Assembly: GCF_020889705.1 (NCBI RefSeq)
Contig: NZ_JACMYP010000006.1
Location: 1-64,000 of the forward strand
Length of the DNA: 64,000 nt
Direction: 5' to 3'
From: Bradyrhizobium altum
Lineage (GTDB): Bacteria > Pseudomonadota > Alphaproteobacteria > Rhizobiales > Xanthobacteraceae
Below the pieces are notes generated by a model that did not search any database, was not told where the DNA came from, and saw nothing but the letters and a program-made list of their open reading frames with translations. Below, piece after piece: positions 1 to 9,481 of the stretch. The first letter of the stretch is position 1. Every line of letters starts with the position of its first letter. The translations under genes and the position numbers were made by a program.

Positions 1-2474
1 CGCTGGCCGTCGCCTTCGCCATCAGCGGCGCCCGCTTCCTCGCCGGCCACCCGCTCGTCGACGAGCCCTTCGGTCTCGTCGGTCTCGATCTCGGCCTCGT
101 ATTCGAACAGTTCTTCCTCGTCGTCGGCTTCGTCGGCCTGCGGCGGCGAGGCGGCAGCCTGGGCCACCAACAGCGCCTTGGCGGCCTCGAGCGTATGCAC
201 CTGCTCGCCGCGGTCGATAATGTAGGACTGCTGGGCGCTTACGGTGGCATCCGCGGCGACCGCCAGCGATACCTTGAAGGCGTCTTCGAGGTCGCGCAGA
301 TGGCCGCGCTTGTGATTGAGCACATAGAGCGCGACGTCGGTGCGGGTACGGACCACGAGATTGTGGGTCGCGCCCTTCATCAGGATTTCCTCGATGCCGC
401 GCAGCAGTTGTAGTGCCACCGACGAGACCGAGCGGACGTGGCCCGAGCCGCCGCATTGCGGGCAGGGCTCCGTCGAACTATCCAGCATGCTGGCGCGGAT
501 GCGCTGGCGCGACATCTCCAGCAGACCGAAATGCGAGATGCGGCCGACCTGGATCCGCGCACGGTCCTGGCGCAGGCAGTCCGACAGCTTGCGCTCGACC
601 GCGCGGTTGTTGCGCTTCTCGTCCATGTCGATGAAGTCGATGACGATCAGGCCCGCGAGGTCGCGCAAACGCAATTGACGCGCGACTTCTTCCGCGGCTT
701 CCAGATTGGTCTTGAGCGCGGTGTCCTCGATATGGTGCTCGCGCGTGGCGCGGCCGGAGTTGACGTCGATCGAGACCAGCGCCTCGGTCTGGTTGATCAC
801 GATGTAGCCGCCGGAGCGCAACTGCACGGTCGGCGAGAACATCGCATCGAGCTGGCTTTCGACGCCCATGCGCGAGAACAGCGGCTGGCCGTCGCGATAT
901 TGCTTCACCGCGCGCACATTGGCCGGCATCAGCATCTTCATGAAGTCGCGCGCTTCGCGGTAGCCGGCTTCGCCCGCCACCTGGATCTCGTCGATCTCCT
1001 TGTTGTAGAGGTCGCGCAGCGAACGCTTGATCAGCGAGCCTTCCTCGTAGACCAGGGTCGGCGCCTGCGACTTCAGGGTCAGGTCGCGCACCGTCTCCCA
1101 CATCCGGATCAGGTACTCGAAGTCGCGCTTGATCTCCGGCTTGCTACGGGAGGCGCCGGCGGTGCGCAGGATGATCCCCATGCCCTCGGGCACGTCGAGG
1201 TCCTGCACCACTTCCTTCAGCCGCGAGCGGTCCTGGGCGGAGGTGATCTTGCGGCTGATGCCGCCGCCACGCGCGGTGTTGGGCATCAGCACGGCGTAGC
1301 GGCCGGCGAGCGACAGATAGGTGGTCAGCGCGGCGCCCTTGTTGCCGCGCTCTTCCTTGACGACCTGCACCAGCATCACCTGCCGGCGCTTGATCACTTC
1401 CTGGATCTTGTACTGGCGACGGGGGCGGAACGCGCGCTCCGGAACCTCCTCGAGCACATCGTCGCCGCCGACGGACTCGACGACATCCTCTTCCTCGCCT
1501 TCCTCGCCGTCATCCTCGTCATCGTCTTCGCCGGCATCGTCGCCATGCCGAGCCTCGGGCGCGGCTCCGTCCGCAAGCGTTGCGTACTCGGCGACGGCGT
1601 GCTCATCGGCCGCGGCGTGGACTTCGTCGGCAGCCACATGCGGCGCGTCGTCGGCATGCGCGGCGTTTTCCGCAACCTGCTCCTCATGGGCCCGCTCGGG
1701 CTCATGATTGACCTCGGCGGTCTCGACGAATTCCGGCGCGGCTGACGCAACGGAGGCTTCGACCACCGCGACAACGGGGTCGGACGGGGCGTCGGCGGCC
1801 GGCGCCTCGCTCGTTACGGGGGCGTAGCCGTGATCATGGTGGTCATGATCGTGATCATCGTGGCCATGATCGTCGTGACCATGGTCATGGTGATGTTCAT
1901 GATCGTGGTGATGCTCGTGGTCGTCGTGATGCGCATGATCATGCGCCTCATGCTCGTGCCCCTCATAGGCGGCCACGCCGTGCTCGTGATGCCCGGCATC
2001 GTGTTCATGATGCCCGACATCGGCGGGGTGTTCGTGAGCCTCGGCTGCCGGCAGCGCCTGTGCGTCGCCTGCACCCTCGATCACCTCGCTCTGGACACGG
2101 TCGCCATGACCGCGGCGGCGGGCATTGCGATGGCGCGACCGGCGGCGATGGCCGCGGTTCTCGTGCTCTTCCTCGGCCTCGCGATGGGCGCGCTCGTCGG
2201 CTTCGATCAGCGCCTGACGGTCGGCGACCGGGATCTGGTAATAGTCGGGATGGATTTCGCTGAAGGCGAGGAAGCCGTGCCGGTTGCCGCCATACTCGAT
2301 GAAGGCAGCCTGCAGTGACGGCTCTACGCGCGTGACCTTGGCGAGGTAAATGTTGCCGCGCAGTTGCTTGCGCTGGGCGGTCTCGAAATCAAACTCTTCG
2401 ACGCGATTGCCACGGACCACGACGACCCGGGTTTCTTCCGGGTGGGTGGCATCGATCAACATCTTGTTGGGCAT
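1..2474 (-). CDS. rne: Ribonuclease E (rne), 3' end beyond the left edge
   Basis: Endoribonuclease of the RNase E/G family, which initiates mRNA decay and processes rRNA and tRNA precursors. About 824 residues are visible and the C-terminus lies outside the window. The N-terminus (MPNKMLIDATHPEETRVVVV) begins an S1 domain that is interrupted at about residue 90 and resumes at about residue 350 (RRQYKIQEVIKRRQ, then VKEERGNKGAALTT). The roughly 260-residue insert is acidic and contains a His/Asp/Glu tract at about residues 147-216. The catalytic region is intact: metal-binding Asp570 in SIDVNSGRATRE, Asp613 in LIVIDFIDMDEK, and the Zn-link CPQC at 671-674. The ATG start has no strong Shine-Dalgarno sequence. 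The gene is transcribed away from the amidase gene, with about 700 bp between them, so a long 5' leader as in other rne genes is possible. Inserts in the S1 domain are known in alphaproteobacterial RNase E; the His-rich composition is the odd part. Confidence 0.96.
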   Translation of the reverse strand, partial: MPNKMLIDATHPEETRVVVVRGNRVEEFDFETAQRKQLRGNIYLAKVTRVEPSLQAAFIEYGGNRHGFLAFSEIHPDYYQIPVADRQALIEADERAHREAEEEHENRGHRRRSRHRNARRRGHGDRVQSEVIEGAGDAQALPAAEAHEHPADVGHHEHDAGHHEHGVAAYEGHEHEAHDHAHHDDHEHHHDHEHHHDHGHDDHGHDDHDHDHHDHGYAPVTSEAPAADAPSDPVVAVVEASVASAAPEFVETAEVNHEPERAHEEQVAENAAHADDAPHVAADEVHAAADEHAVAEYATLADGAAPEARHGDDAGEDDDEDDGEEGEEEDVVESVGGDDVLEEVPERAFRPRRQYKIQEVIKRRQVMLVQVVKEERGNKGAALTTYLSLAGRYAVLMPNTARGGGISRKITSAQDRSRLKEVVQDLDVPEGMGIILRTAGASRSKPEIKRDFEYLIRMWETVRDLTLKSQAPTLVYEEGSLIKRSLRDLYNKEIDEIQVAGEAGYREARDFMKMLMPANVRAVKQYRDGQPLFSRMGVESQLDAMFSPTVQLRSGGYIVINQTEALVSIDVNSGRATREHHIEDTALKTNLEAAEEVARQLRLRDLAGLIVIDFIDMDEKRNNRAVERKLSDCLRQDRARIQVGRISHFGLLEMSRQRIRASMLDSSTEPCPQCGGSGHVRSVSSVALQLLRGIEEILMKGATHNLVVRTRTDVALYVLNHKRGHLRDLEDAFKVSLAVAADATVSAQQSYIIDRGEQVHTLEAAKALLVAQAAASPPQADEADDEEELFEYEAEIETDETEGLVDERVAGEEAGAADGEGDGQ

Positions 2475-3179
2475 TTTGGAGCTCTTGACGGCGGCGGGCG
2501 CGGATCATGGCGCGCGCAAACTGCGCCGCCCGGTGACGCGACGGTCCACCTGATTCGGGGGTGAGGGGAAGGCCAAAACGCGTCTCGCGGCGCAGCGCCG
2601 GACGGGAACCCACCGGGATGATGCGACGGGCGAAGTTTTCACCTCGCGTCAGCGCGATCATTCGGGGGATCCTGGTCGGCAATGCAGTCTGGCGCATTAA
2701 GCGTCGGCCCGTCTAAACATGTTGGCGGCGAAAATTACCGCCGTATCCTTTGCTGAAAGCCCCGCCTGGCGCCGAAGCGCCCGCCGGCCATCGCATATCG
2801 AGGCCCCAAGGGACCGGATAATCAGTTATGCCTTGTCTCAAACCGTCCCTCTGGCGAGGGAGTGTGTCTGGGACCGGACGCCGCTCGGGCTTGAATCCGC
2901 CTCTCCGTGTCAGCCGCGCGCGGCGCTGGCTGGGGAGGGACCGGAAAAACACGGCGGGATCTTCGACTTGGAAGGTTCCACCGTTGCACCGAGAGGCTGA
3001 ACGCGACACAACCGGGAGTACTAGCCGTCAGCACTCCGTACATACGTGGATTGCCCGCCGCGTGCAAGGGAAGCGTCACGCCGCCGCAACACTCGGCTCT
3101 TTTCGCCCGCGCGTCATTAGGGTGCGATTAACCGTGTGGTTCTAATGCGGTAAGAAGCAGCTGGGAGGCTCCGAATCGG
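2475..3179. other. Intergenic region between rne and the amidase gene, no supported gene
   Basis: About 705 bp separate the divergent rne and amidase starts. Short open frames exist on both strands, but they overlap one another, lack good ribosome sites and resemble no family I know. The region probably carries both promoters and an rne leader; E. coli rne is autoregulated through such a leader. I could not fold it reliably by eye. Confidence 0.5.
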
Positions 3180-4505
3180 GTGGAGAACCGCGCAAAACAC
3201 CTTATTTTCTTGGGATGCGGGCTGTTGTGCGCTGCAGCATTGGCGCTTGGCGTGGCCAGCGCCCCGAGCGCGGCCGAAGGGCCACCGGAGGGGCAGCCGG
3301 CGCCGGCCGCAAGCGCCTCAGCCGCCAGTGCGCCGAATTTCCCGATCGCATCCGGCGCCAGGCTTGCCGGCGACGACAAGCAGACCCGATTCATCCTCGA
3401 TCTCGACCGCAAGATCGAATTTCGCGCCTTCCCATTGGCCGACCCCTACCGTGTCGTGGTCGATATCCCGCAGGTCAATTTCCAGCTCGCTGCCGGCACC
3501 GGCTCGGCGGCGCGGGGATTGGTGAAGGCGTTCCGCTATGGCCTCGTGATGCCCGGCGGCTCCCGGATCGTGTTCGACATGACCGGCCCGGTGAAGATCG
3601 CCAATTCCTATGTGCTCGATGCCGCCAACGGTCAGCCACCGCGGCTGGTGCTGGATTTCGAGCAGGTCGATCGCACCAGCTTCGTGCAGTCGCTCGCGCC
3701 GGAGAGCCGGCCCGAATTGAAGCCGTCGATTTCCGAAGCCACCACGGCGACCATTCCGGCCGTCACCACGGCGGCGCTGCCGCCGGTTGCGGCCACCGAC
3801 TCGCGCCCGCTGATCGTGATCGATCCGGGGCATGGCGGCATCGACAACGGCACCCAGTCCGGCGACCAGACCGAGAAAAACCTGGTGCTGGGCTTTGGCC
3901 TCGCTTTGCGCGACCGGATCGAGAAGTCGGGCAAATATCGGGTAGTCATGACCCGGTCCGACGACACCTTCATCCCGCTCAACGACCGGGTGAAGATCGC
4001 GCGTTCGCAATCCGCGGCGCTGTTCGTCTCGATCCACGCCGATGCCTTGCCGCGCCGCGAGGGCGACGCCCAGGGTGCCACGATCTACACCGTGTCGGAC
4101 AAGGCGTCCGACGCGGAGGCCGAGCGGCTGGCGGAAGCGGAGAACAAGGCCGACGCGATCGCCGGCGTGAACCTGACCGACGAGCCGACCGAGGTCGCCG
4201 ACATCCTGATCGACCTCGCGCAGCGCGAGACCAAGACCTTCTCCAACCGTTTCGCTCGTCTGCTGATGGACGAGATGAAGTCCACGGTGCGGATGCACAA
4301 GCATCCGCTGAAATCGGCCGGCTTCCGGGTGCTGAAGGCGCCCGACGTGCCGTCCGTTCTGGTGGAGATCGGCTATGTCTCCAACAAGGGCGACCTCGAG
4401 CATCTGGTCTCCGAGAACTGGCGCAACAAGGCCGTCGGATCGATGGTCCAGGCGATCGACACGTTCTTCTCCAAACGGCTGGCAACCGCCGGACCGGCAA
4501 AGTGA
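3180..4505 (+). CDS. N-acetylmuramoyl-L-alanine amidase (AmiC-type)
   Basis: Periplasmic zinc amidase that cleaves the bond between N-acetylmuramic acid and the stem peptide, used to split septal peptidoglycan. The 441-residue protein has an N-terminal signal (hydrophobic LIFLGCGLLCAAALALGVA, Ala-rich cleavage zone), an AMIN domain at about 55-140 that targets the division site in this family, a low-complexity linker, and an Amidase_3 domain from about 210 to the end. The zinc and catalytic residues are visible: His218 in IDPGHGGIDNGT, Glu232 in DQTEKNLVL, His286 in SIHADALP and Glu396 in LVEIGYVSN. The start is GTG at 3180, preceded by GGGAGG at a suitable distance. It lies upstream of PBP1A on the same strand, so cell-wall cutting and building genes are neighbours. 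Confidence 0.95.
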   Translation: MENRAKHLIFLGCGLLCAAALALGVASAPSAAEGPPEGQPAPAASASAASAPNFPIASGARLAGDDKQTRFILDLDRKIEFRAFPLADPYRVVVDIPQVNFQLAAGTGSAARGLVKAFRYGLVMPGGSRIVFDMTGPVKIANSYVLDAANGQPPRLVLDFEQVDRTSFVQSLAPESRPELKPSISEATTATIPAVTTAALPPVAATDSRPLIVIDPGHGGIDNGTQSGDQTEKNLVLGFGLALRDRIEKSGKYRVVMTRSDDTFIPLNDRVKIARSQSAALFVSIHADALPRREGDAQGATIYTVSDKASDAEAERLAEAENKADAIAGVNLTDEPTEVADILIDLAQRETKTFSNRFARLLMDEMKSTVRMHKHPLKSAGFRVLKAPDVPSVLVEIGYVSNKGDLEHLVSENWRNKAVGSMVQAIDTFFSKRLATAGPAK

Positions 4506-4666
4506 AATTGGTCGCCTGAAAAGCCGGGGCCGTTGCCCGGAAGCCCTAGTTTGGCCACAGCGGCGACGCTATAGACAAGGGATCGCAGGTCCGCAGAATC
4601 GACCATATTGTCCGGCGGCTCTTGTATATTCGCGTGCGCAAGGCGGCTCGCTGGGCCAAGGCTTTG

Positions 4667-4724
4667 ATGTAAAGGCCTCGATGCAAAGGCCTCGCTATGT
4701 GAGCCTTCGTTGTGTGAGGCTTCG
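4667..4724. repeat. Short degenerate tandem repeats upstream of PBP1A
   Basis: Two 14-bp units with the pattern ATGYAAAGGCCTCG (4667-4680 and 4681-4694) are followed at once by two 15-bp units ending in GAGSCTTCG (4695-4709 and 4710-4724). All four share a GAGG/CCTC-like core with a period of 14-15 bp. They end 60 bp before the PBP1A start codon. No function is evident; local slippage is enough to explain them. Confidence 0.6.
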
Positions 4725-4784
4725 CACTTTTGGACAGGCGCTTCTGACGATTGGGCGCCGGAGGGTAGGAACGGAACGTCGATA

Positions 4785-7286
4785 ATGCGCCTGCTCGTGC
4801 GGTTCATGGGTTTCTTGTTCGCCGCCGGAACCGTCGTGTTCCTGGTCGGTGTCGCCGCCGTCGCTGGCGCCATCTGGCATTTCTCCAAGGATCTGCCCGA
4901 CTACTCGCAGCTCCAGGACTACGAGCCGCCGGTGATGACCCGCGTGCACGCCGCCGACGGCGCGCTGCTCGGCGAATACTCCAAGGAGCGGCGGCTTTAT
5001 CTGCCGATCCAGGCAGTGCCGAAGCTCGTGATCAACGCGTTCCTCGCCGCCGAAGACAAGAACTTCTACGAGCACGGCGGCATCGACTATCAGGGCATGG
5101 CGCGCGCTGCGATCCTCTACGCGCAGAACTACGGCTCCAACCGCCGCCCGCAGGGTGCCTCGACCATCACCCAGCAGGTCGCCAAGAACTTCCTGCTGAC
5201 GAACGAGGTCTCGTTCGCGCGCAAGATCAAGGAAGCCTTGCTGGCGATGCGCATCGAGCGCGCCTATTCCAAGGACCGCATCCTCGAGCTCTACCTCAAC
5301 GAAATCTATCTCGGGCTCGGCGCCTACGGCATTGCGGCGGCGTCGCTGGTCTACTTCGACAAGTCGGTCAACGAGCTGACGATCGCGGAAGCGTCCTATC
5401 TCGCCTCGCTGCCGAAGGCGCCGGCCGCGCTGCATCCGGTCCGCAACCGTGACCGCGCGATCGAGCGCCGCAACTATGTGATCGACCGCCTGCTGGAGAA
5501 CGGCTGGATCAAGCAGGCCGACGCCGACAAGGCGCGCAAGGACCCGCTCAACGTCACCAGCCGCTCGAACGGCGCACACATCTTCGCGGGCGAGTATTTC
5601 GCCGAGGAAGTCCGCCGCGACATCTTCGAGCGCTACGGCGAAAAGAAGCTTTACGAGGGTGGCCTGTCGGTTCGCACCACGCTGGATCCCAAGATCCAGG
5701 TGATGGCGCGCAAGACCATGGTCGCCGGCCTCGTCAACTACGACGAAGCGCAGGGTTGGCGCGGTGCGCTGCACAAGCTCGACGTCTCCGGCGACTGGGG
5801 CGTCAAGCTTGCCGACGTCAAATCGCTCTCCGACATCTCGCCGTGGCGGATGGCGGTCGTGCTGGAAACCAGCGATCAGTCGGCGCGGATCGGCTTCCAG
5901 CCGGGCCGCGAGCTCGGCGGCGCGGTCAGCAAGGAGCGGCAGACCGGCATCATCTCGATAGACGGCGTGCGCTGGGCCAAGAGCAAGGGCAAGGCGCCGA
6001 CGGCGGTCTCGCAGGTGCTGCAGCCCGGCGACGTGATCTATGCCGACCCGCTGGTGACCAAGGAAGGCACTGCGGTTGAGGGCCAGTATCGCCTGCGGCA
6101 ATTGCCCGAGGTCTCCGGCGCCATGGTGGCGATGGATCCGTGGACCGGCCGCGTGCTCGCGATGGTCGGCGGCTTCTCGTTCGACCAGAGCCAGTTCAAC
6201 CGCGCGACGCAGGCCTACCGGCAGCCCGGATCGTCGTTCAAGCCGATCGTGTACTCGTCGGCGCTGGACAACGGCTATACGCCGTCGACCACGGTGATCG
6301 ACGCGCCGATCGAGATCGATCAGGGGCAGGGCGCCGGCGTGTGGCGTCCGGAGAACTATTCGACCGGCAAGTATTACGGCCCGACCACGCTGCGCAACGC
6401 GTTGCAGCGCTCGCTCAACACCGTGACGGTGCGGCTCGCGCAGGACATCGGCATGCCCCTGGTTGGCGAATATGCCAAACGCTTCGGCGTTTATGACGAA
6501 CTGCCAAACTATCTGTCGTATGCGCTGGGTGCCGGCGAAACGACCGTCATGCGCATGGTCACGGCGTATTCGATGTTCGCCAATGGCGGCCGCCGGGTGA
6601 AACCGACGCTGATCGATCGCATCCAGGACCGCTACGGCCACACCATCTTCAAGCACGACACCCGCGAATGCCGCGGCTGCGACGCGCCCGGCGGCTGGAA
6701 GAGCCAGTCGGAGCCGCAGCTCGTCGACCGCCGCGAGCAGGTGCTCGATCCGATGACGGCCTACCAGATCACCGAGATGATGGAAGGCGTGGTCCAGCGC
6801 GGCACCGCGACCGTCGTCAAGGAGGTCGGCAAGCCGATCGCCGGCAAGACCGGCACCACCAATGACGAGAAGGACGTCTGGTTCGTCGGCTTCTCGCCGG
6901 ATCTCGCAGTCGGCGTCTATATGGGTTACGACAAGCCGCGCAATCTCGGCCGCACCGCCACCGGCGGTCACGTGGCGGCGCCGATCGCCCGCGACTTCCT
7001 CAAGCTTGCGCTCGCCGACAAGCCGCCGACCCCGTTCAAGGTCCCGGCCGGCATCAAGCTGATCCGCGTCGACGCCAAGACCGGCATGCGGGCCGGCCCG
7101 GGCGATAGCGGCAACACCATCCTCGAAGCCTTCAAGCCGGGCACCGCGCCGCCGGACAACTACTCGGTGATCGGTGTCGCCGACGCCGATGGCCGCGGTC
7201 CTGCGCCCGGCCCGCAGCCGTCGCAGGGTGGCGGACAGCCGGATGGCGGCTTCTTCATGCGGCCGGGAACCGGGGGACTCTACTAG
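4785..7286 (+). CDS. mrcA: Penicillin-binding protein 1A, bifunctional transglycosylase/transpeptidase
   Basis: Class A PBP that polymerises lipid II and cross-links peptidoglycan at the outer face of the inner membrane. The 833-residue protein starts MRLLVRFMGFLF with one membrane anchor at about 5-30. The GT51 domain has catalytic Glu90 in EDKNFYEHGG and the motif QGASTITQQVAKNF. The transpeptidase domain has Ser483 in SSFK, an SLN motif (RSLNTV) and KTGT with Lys688. The region between about 320 and 430 fits the OB-like domain of PBP1A. The C-terminus is a Gly/Pro-rich tail. The chosen ATG at 4785 follows GAGGGTAGGA; an upstream in-frame ATG at 4710 would add 25 non-hydrophobic residues before the anchor and is unlikely. 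Confidence 0.96.
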   Translation: MRLLVRFMGFLFAAGTVVFLVGVAAVAGAIWHFSKDLPDYSQLQDYEPPVMTRVHAADGALLGEYSKERRLYLPIQAVPKLVINAFLAAEDKNFYEHGGIDYQGMARAAILYAQNYGSNRRPQGASTITQQVAKNFLLTNEVSFARKIKEALLAMRIERAYSKDRILELYLNEIYLGLGAYGIAAASLVYFDKSVNELTIAEASYLASLPKAPAALHPVRNRDRAIERRNYVIDRLLENGWIKQADADKARKDPLNVTSRSNGAHIFAGEYFAEEVRRDIFERYGEKKLYEGGLSVRTTLDPKIQVMARKTMVAGLVNYDEAQGWRGALHKLDVSGDWGVKLADVKSLSDISPWRMAVVLETSDQSARIGFQPGRELGGAVSKERQTGIISIDGVRWAKSKGKAPTAVSQVLQPGDVIYADPLVTKEGTAVEGQYRLRQLPEVSGAMVAMDPWTGRVLAMVGGFSFDQSQFNRATQAYRQPGSSFKPIVYSSALDNGYTPSTTVIDAPIEIDQGQGAGVWRPENYSTGKYYGPTTLRNALQRSLNTVTVRLAQDIGMPLVGEYAKRFGVYDELPNYLSYALGAGETTVMRMVTAYSMFANGGRRVKPTLIDRIQDRYGHTIFKHDTRECRGCDAPGGWKSQSEPQLVDRREQVLDPMTAYQITEMMEGVVQRGTATVVKEVGKPIAGKTGTTNDEKDVWFVGFSPDLAVGVYMGYDKPRNLGRTATGGHVAAPIARDFLKLALADKPPTPFKVPAGIKLIRVDAKTGMRAGPGDSGNTILEAFKPGTAPPDNYSVIGVADADGRGPAPGPQPSQGGGQPDGGFFMRPGTGGLY

Positions 7287-7392
7287 CGGTTGGCCGATCC
7301 AAATCGCCGGGATAGCGTGGCCAAGCCGATTGCGCTTTGCCGCGCCGGTCGCTACATCCCCGGCAAGCTTTTTCACCAACACCTGAAAGACC

Positions 7393-8524
7393 ATGCGCGC
7401 GGAAATCGAACGCCTTGTTGAAGAGATCAAGCAGTCAGTCGGGCTGCTGAGGAGGCATCTTTGACGTCGAACAATCGACGGCACGCCTCGCTGAGCTGAA
7501 CAAGCTCGCTGAAGACCCCAATCTTTGGAACGATCCACAGAAGGCCCAGCGGCTGATGCAGGAGCGCACCTCGCTGGAGGACGCGCTCTCGGGCATCGGC
7601 AAGGTCGAGCGCGAGCTCGAGGACAACATCGGCATGATCGAGCTCGGCGAGGCCGAGAACGATGCGGCCGTGGTCGCCGAGGCCGAGAAGGCGCTCAAGG
7701 ACCTCAAGAAGGAAGTCGCCCGGCGCGAGCTGGAAGCGCTGCTCTCTGGCGAGGCCGACAAGTTCGATTCCTATCTCGAAGTCCATGCCGGCGCCGGCGG
7801 CACCGAGAGCCAGGACTGGGCGCAGATGCTGCTGCGCATGTACACGCGCTGGGCGGAGAAGCACGGTTTCAAGATCGAGTTCCTCGAGGAGTCCCAAGGC
7901 GAAGAGGCCGGCATCAAGTCCGCCACCATCCAGATCTCCGGCCACAACGCCTATGGCTGGCTGAAGACCGAGGCCGGCGTGCATCGCCTGGTGCGCATCT
8001 CGCCGTTCGATTCCAACGCGCGGCGGCACACGTCGTTTTCGTCGGTGCAGATTTTCCCGGTGATCGACGACAGCATCAAGATCGAGATCAAGGAGGCGGA
8101 TGTCCGCACCGACACCATGCGATCGGGCGGCGCCGGCGGTCAGCACGTCAACAAGACCGAGTCGGCGGTGCGCCTGACGCATATTCCGACCGGCATCGCG
8201 GTGGTCTGCCAGGCCGGCCGCTCCCAGCACAAGAATCGCGCACAGGCCTGGGACATGCTGCGCGCGCGGCTTTATGAGATGGAGCTGAAGAAGCGCGAGG
8301 AGCAGGCCGCCGCCGATCAGGCCGCCAAGACCGAGATCGGCTGGGGTCACCAGATCCGCTCCTACGTGCTGCAGCCCTACCAGATGGTGAAGGATTTGCG
8401 CACCGGTGTGCAGACCTCCGACACCTCGGGGGTGCTCGACGGTGATCTCGATGAGTTCATGGCGGCGACCTTGGCGCAACGTGCCTTCGGCACCGGGCCC
8501 GGCTCCGTCGAGGATGTGGATTAG
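7393..8524 (+). CDS. prfB: Peptide chain release factor 2, programmed +1 frameshift
   Basis: RF2 terminates translation at UGA and UAA. The gene is in two frames: codons 1-23 run from ATG 7393 to CTT 7459-7461, then an in-frame TGA at 7462-7464. Skipping T7462 resumes at GAC 7463 and reads to TAG 8522-8524, giving 376 residues, normal for RF2. The recoding site has the standard parts: AGGAGG at 7450-7455, three bases before CTT, then TGA followed by C. The SPF codon-recognition tripeptide is at about 203-205 and the GGQ peptidyl-hydrolysis motif at about 248-250 ([14 protein letters not shown]). RF2 thus controls its own synthesis, because low RF2 lets the ribosome pause at TGA and shift. The oxidoreductase gene starts 3 bp after the stop. 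Confidence 0.97.
7450..7466 (+). promoter_or_regulatory. RF2 recoding site (internal Shine-Dalgarno, CTT TGA C)
   Basis: AGGAGG, CAT, CTT, TGA, C. This is the conserved autoregulatory frameshift signal of bacterial prfB: the internal Shine-Dalgarno-like sequence pulls the ribosome forward one base at the slippery CTT when UGA is decoded slowly. Confidence 0.95.
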
Positions 8525-8527
8525 CCC

Positions 8528-9397
8528 ATGACACGCGTCGCTTTCATCGGATTGGGGCGCATGGGCCACGGCATGGCCGGCCGTTATCTCGATGCCGGTT
8601 TCACCGTCGCGGTATGGAACCGGAGCAAGGCCAAGGCCGAGGATTTGATCGCGCGCGGCGCGCTGTGGGCGACCTCGCCGGAGGACGCCGCGATCGATGC
8701 CGATGCCGTCGTGACCATGGTCGCCGACGACGAGGCATCGCGCGCGGTCTGGCTGACCCGGGACGGCGCCGCCGCCACCATGAAGGCCGGCACGCTCGCG
8801 ATCGAATGCTCCACGGTTTCGTATCAGCACACGCTGGATATGGCGCGCGAGCTCAACAGCCGCGGCCTGATCTACATCGATTGTCCGGTCACCGGGCTCC
8901 CCGAAGCGGCGGCCGCGGGCAAGCTGACGCTGCTGGTGGGCGCCGATGCCGCTGATCTCGACAAGGCACGGCCGTTCCTCGCGCCGATCGGCAGCACGAT
9001 CCGCCATTTCGGCGCGGTCGGCACCGGCACCGCGTTCAAGCTGATCAACAATCTGATCGGCGCGGTGCAGATCGCAAGCCTCGCCGAAGGCGTCGCGATC
9101 GCCGAGCAGGCCGGCCTCGACATGCAATTGGTGGCCGAGGCGCTGGCGAGCGGCGCGATCGCGAGCCCGCAGATCATCCGCCACAGCAAGCGGATGATCG
9201 ACCGCAACTTCACCGGCGCATCCTTCACGGCGGCGCTGCGCCACAAGGATGCCGACTACGCCGTGCGGCTTGCCGAGACGCTGCTGCCCGGCGTGCCCGT
9301 GAGCCGCGCCGCGCTCACCGCCTACGACAAGGCCAAGGCCCACGCGCCCGATGGCGACGAAGGCCAGATGATCGAGATCGTGTCGCGGCCGAAATAG
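8528..9397 (+). CDS. NAD(P)-dependent beta-hydroxyacid dehydrogenase family protein
   Basis: A 289-residue member of the 3-hydroxyisobutyrate / 6-phosphogluconate-type dehydrogenase family. The N-terminal Rossmann fold starts at once (VAFIGLGRMGHGMAGRYL, a GxGxxG nucleotide site). A substrate-binding block near 120 (DCPVTGLPEAAAAGKLTLL) corresponds to the family DAPVSGG region. The catalytic Lys171 sits in TAFKLINNL, and the helical C-terminal domain is complete. The substrate cannot be told from sequence; hydroxyisobutyrate, tartronate semialdehyde and glyoxylate/succinic semialdehyde reduction are all possible. It starts 3 bp after prfB, so the two are probably cotranscribed without an obvious functional link. 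Confidence 0.88.
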   Translation: MTRVAFIGLGRMGHGMAGRYLDAGFTVAVWNRSKAKAEDLIARGALWATSPEDAAIDADAVVTMVADDEASRAVWLTRDGAAATMKAGTLAIECSTVSYQHTLDMARELNSRGLIYIDCPVTGLPEAAAAGKLTLLVGADAADLDKARPFLAPIGSTIRHFGAVGTGTAFKLINNLIGAVQIASLAEGVAIAEQAGLDMQLVAEALASGAIASPQIIRHSKRMIDRNFTGASFTAALRHKDADYAVRLAETLLPGVPVSRAALTAYDKAKAHAPDGDEGQMIEIVSRPK

Positions 9398-9481
9398 GCA
9401 GAGCCGCCATTCACGGAAATCGGGTGGCCAGCGCCGCCCCGGGCGGCTAGGCATCTGCGCCAGCGCAGATGAGTGCCCGCC

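Noticed and set aside
1814-2318. Met/Ile/Val-rich frames on both strands
   Set aside because: They come from the His/Asp codon repeat of the RNase E insert read in other frames; the in-frame RNase E reading explains the sequence.
2719-3145. Possible small genes upstream of the amidase
   Set aside because: Overlapping frames on both strands without ribosome sites, known domains or typical codon pattern.
7462-7464. Premature stop making prfB a pseudogene
   Set aside because: The surrounding bases match the conserved programmed frameshift site and the rest of the protein is intact.
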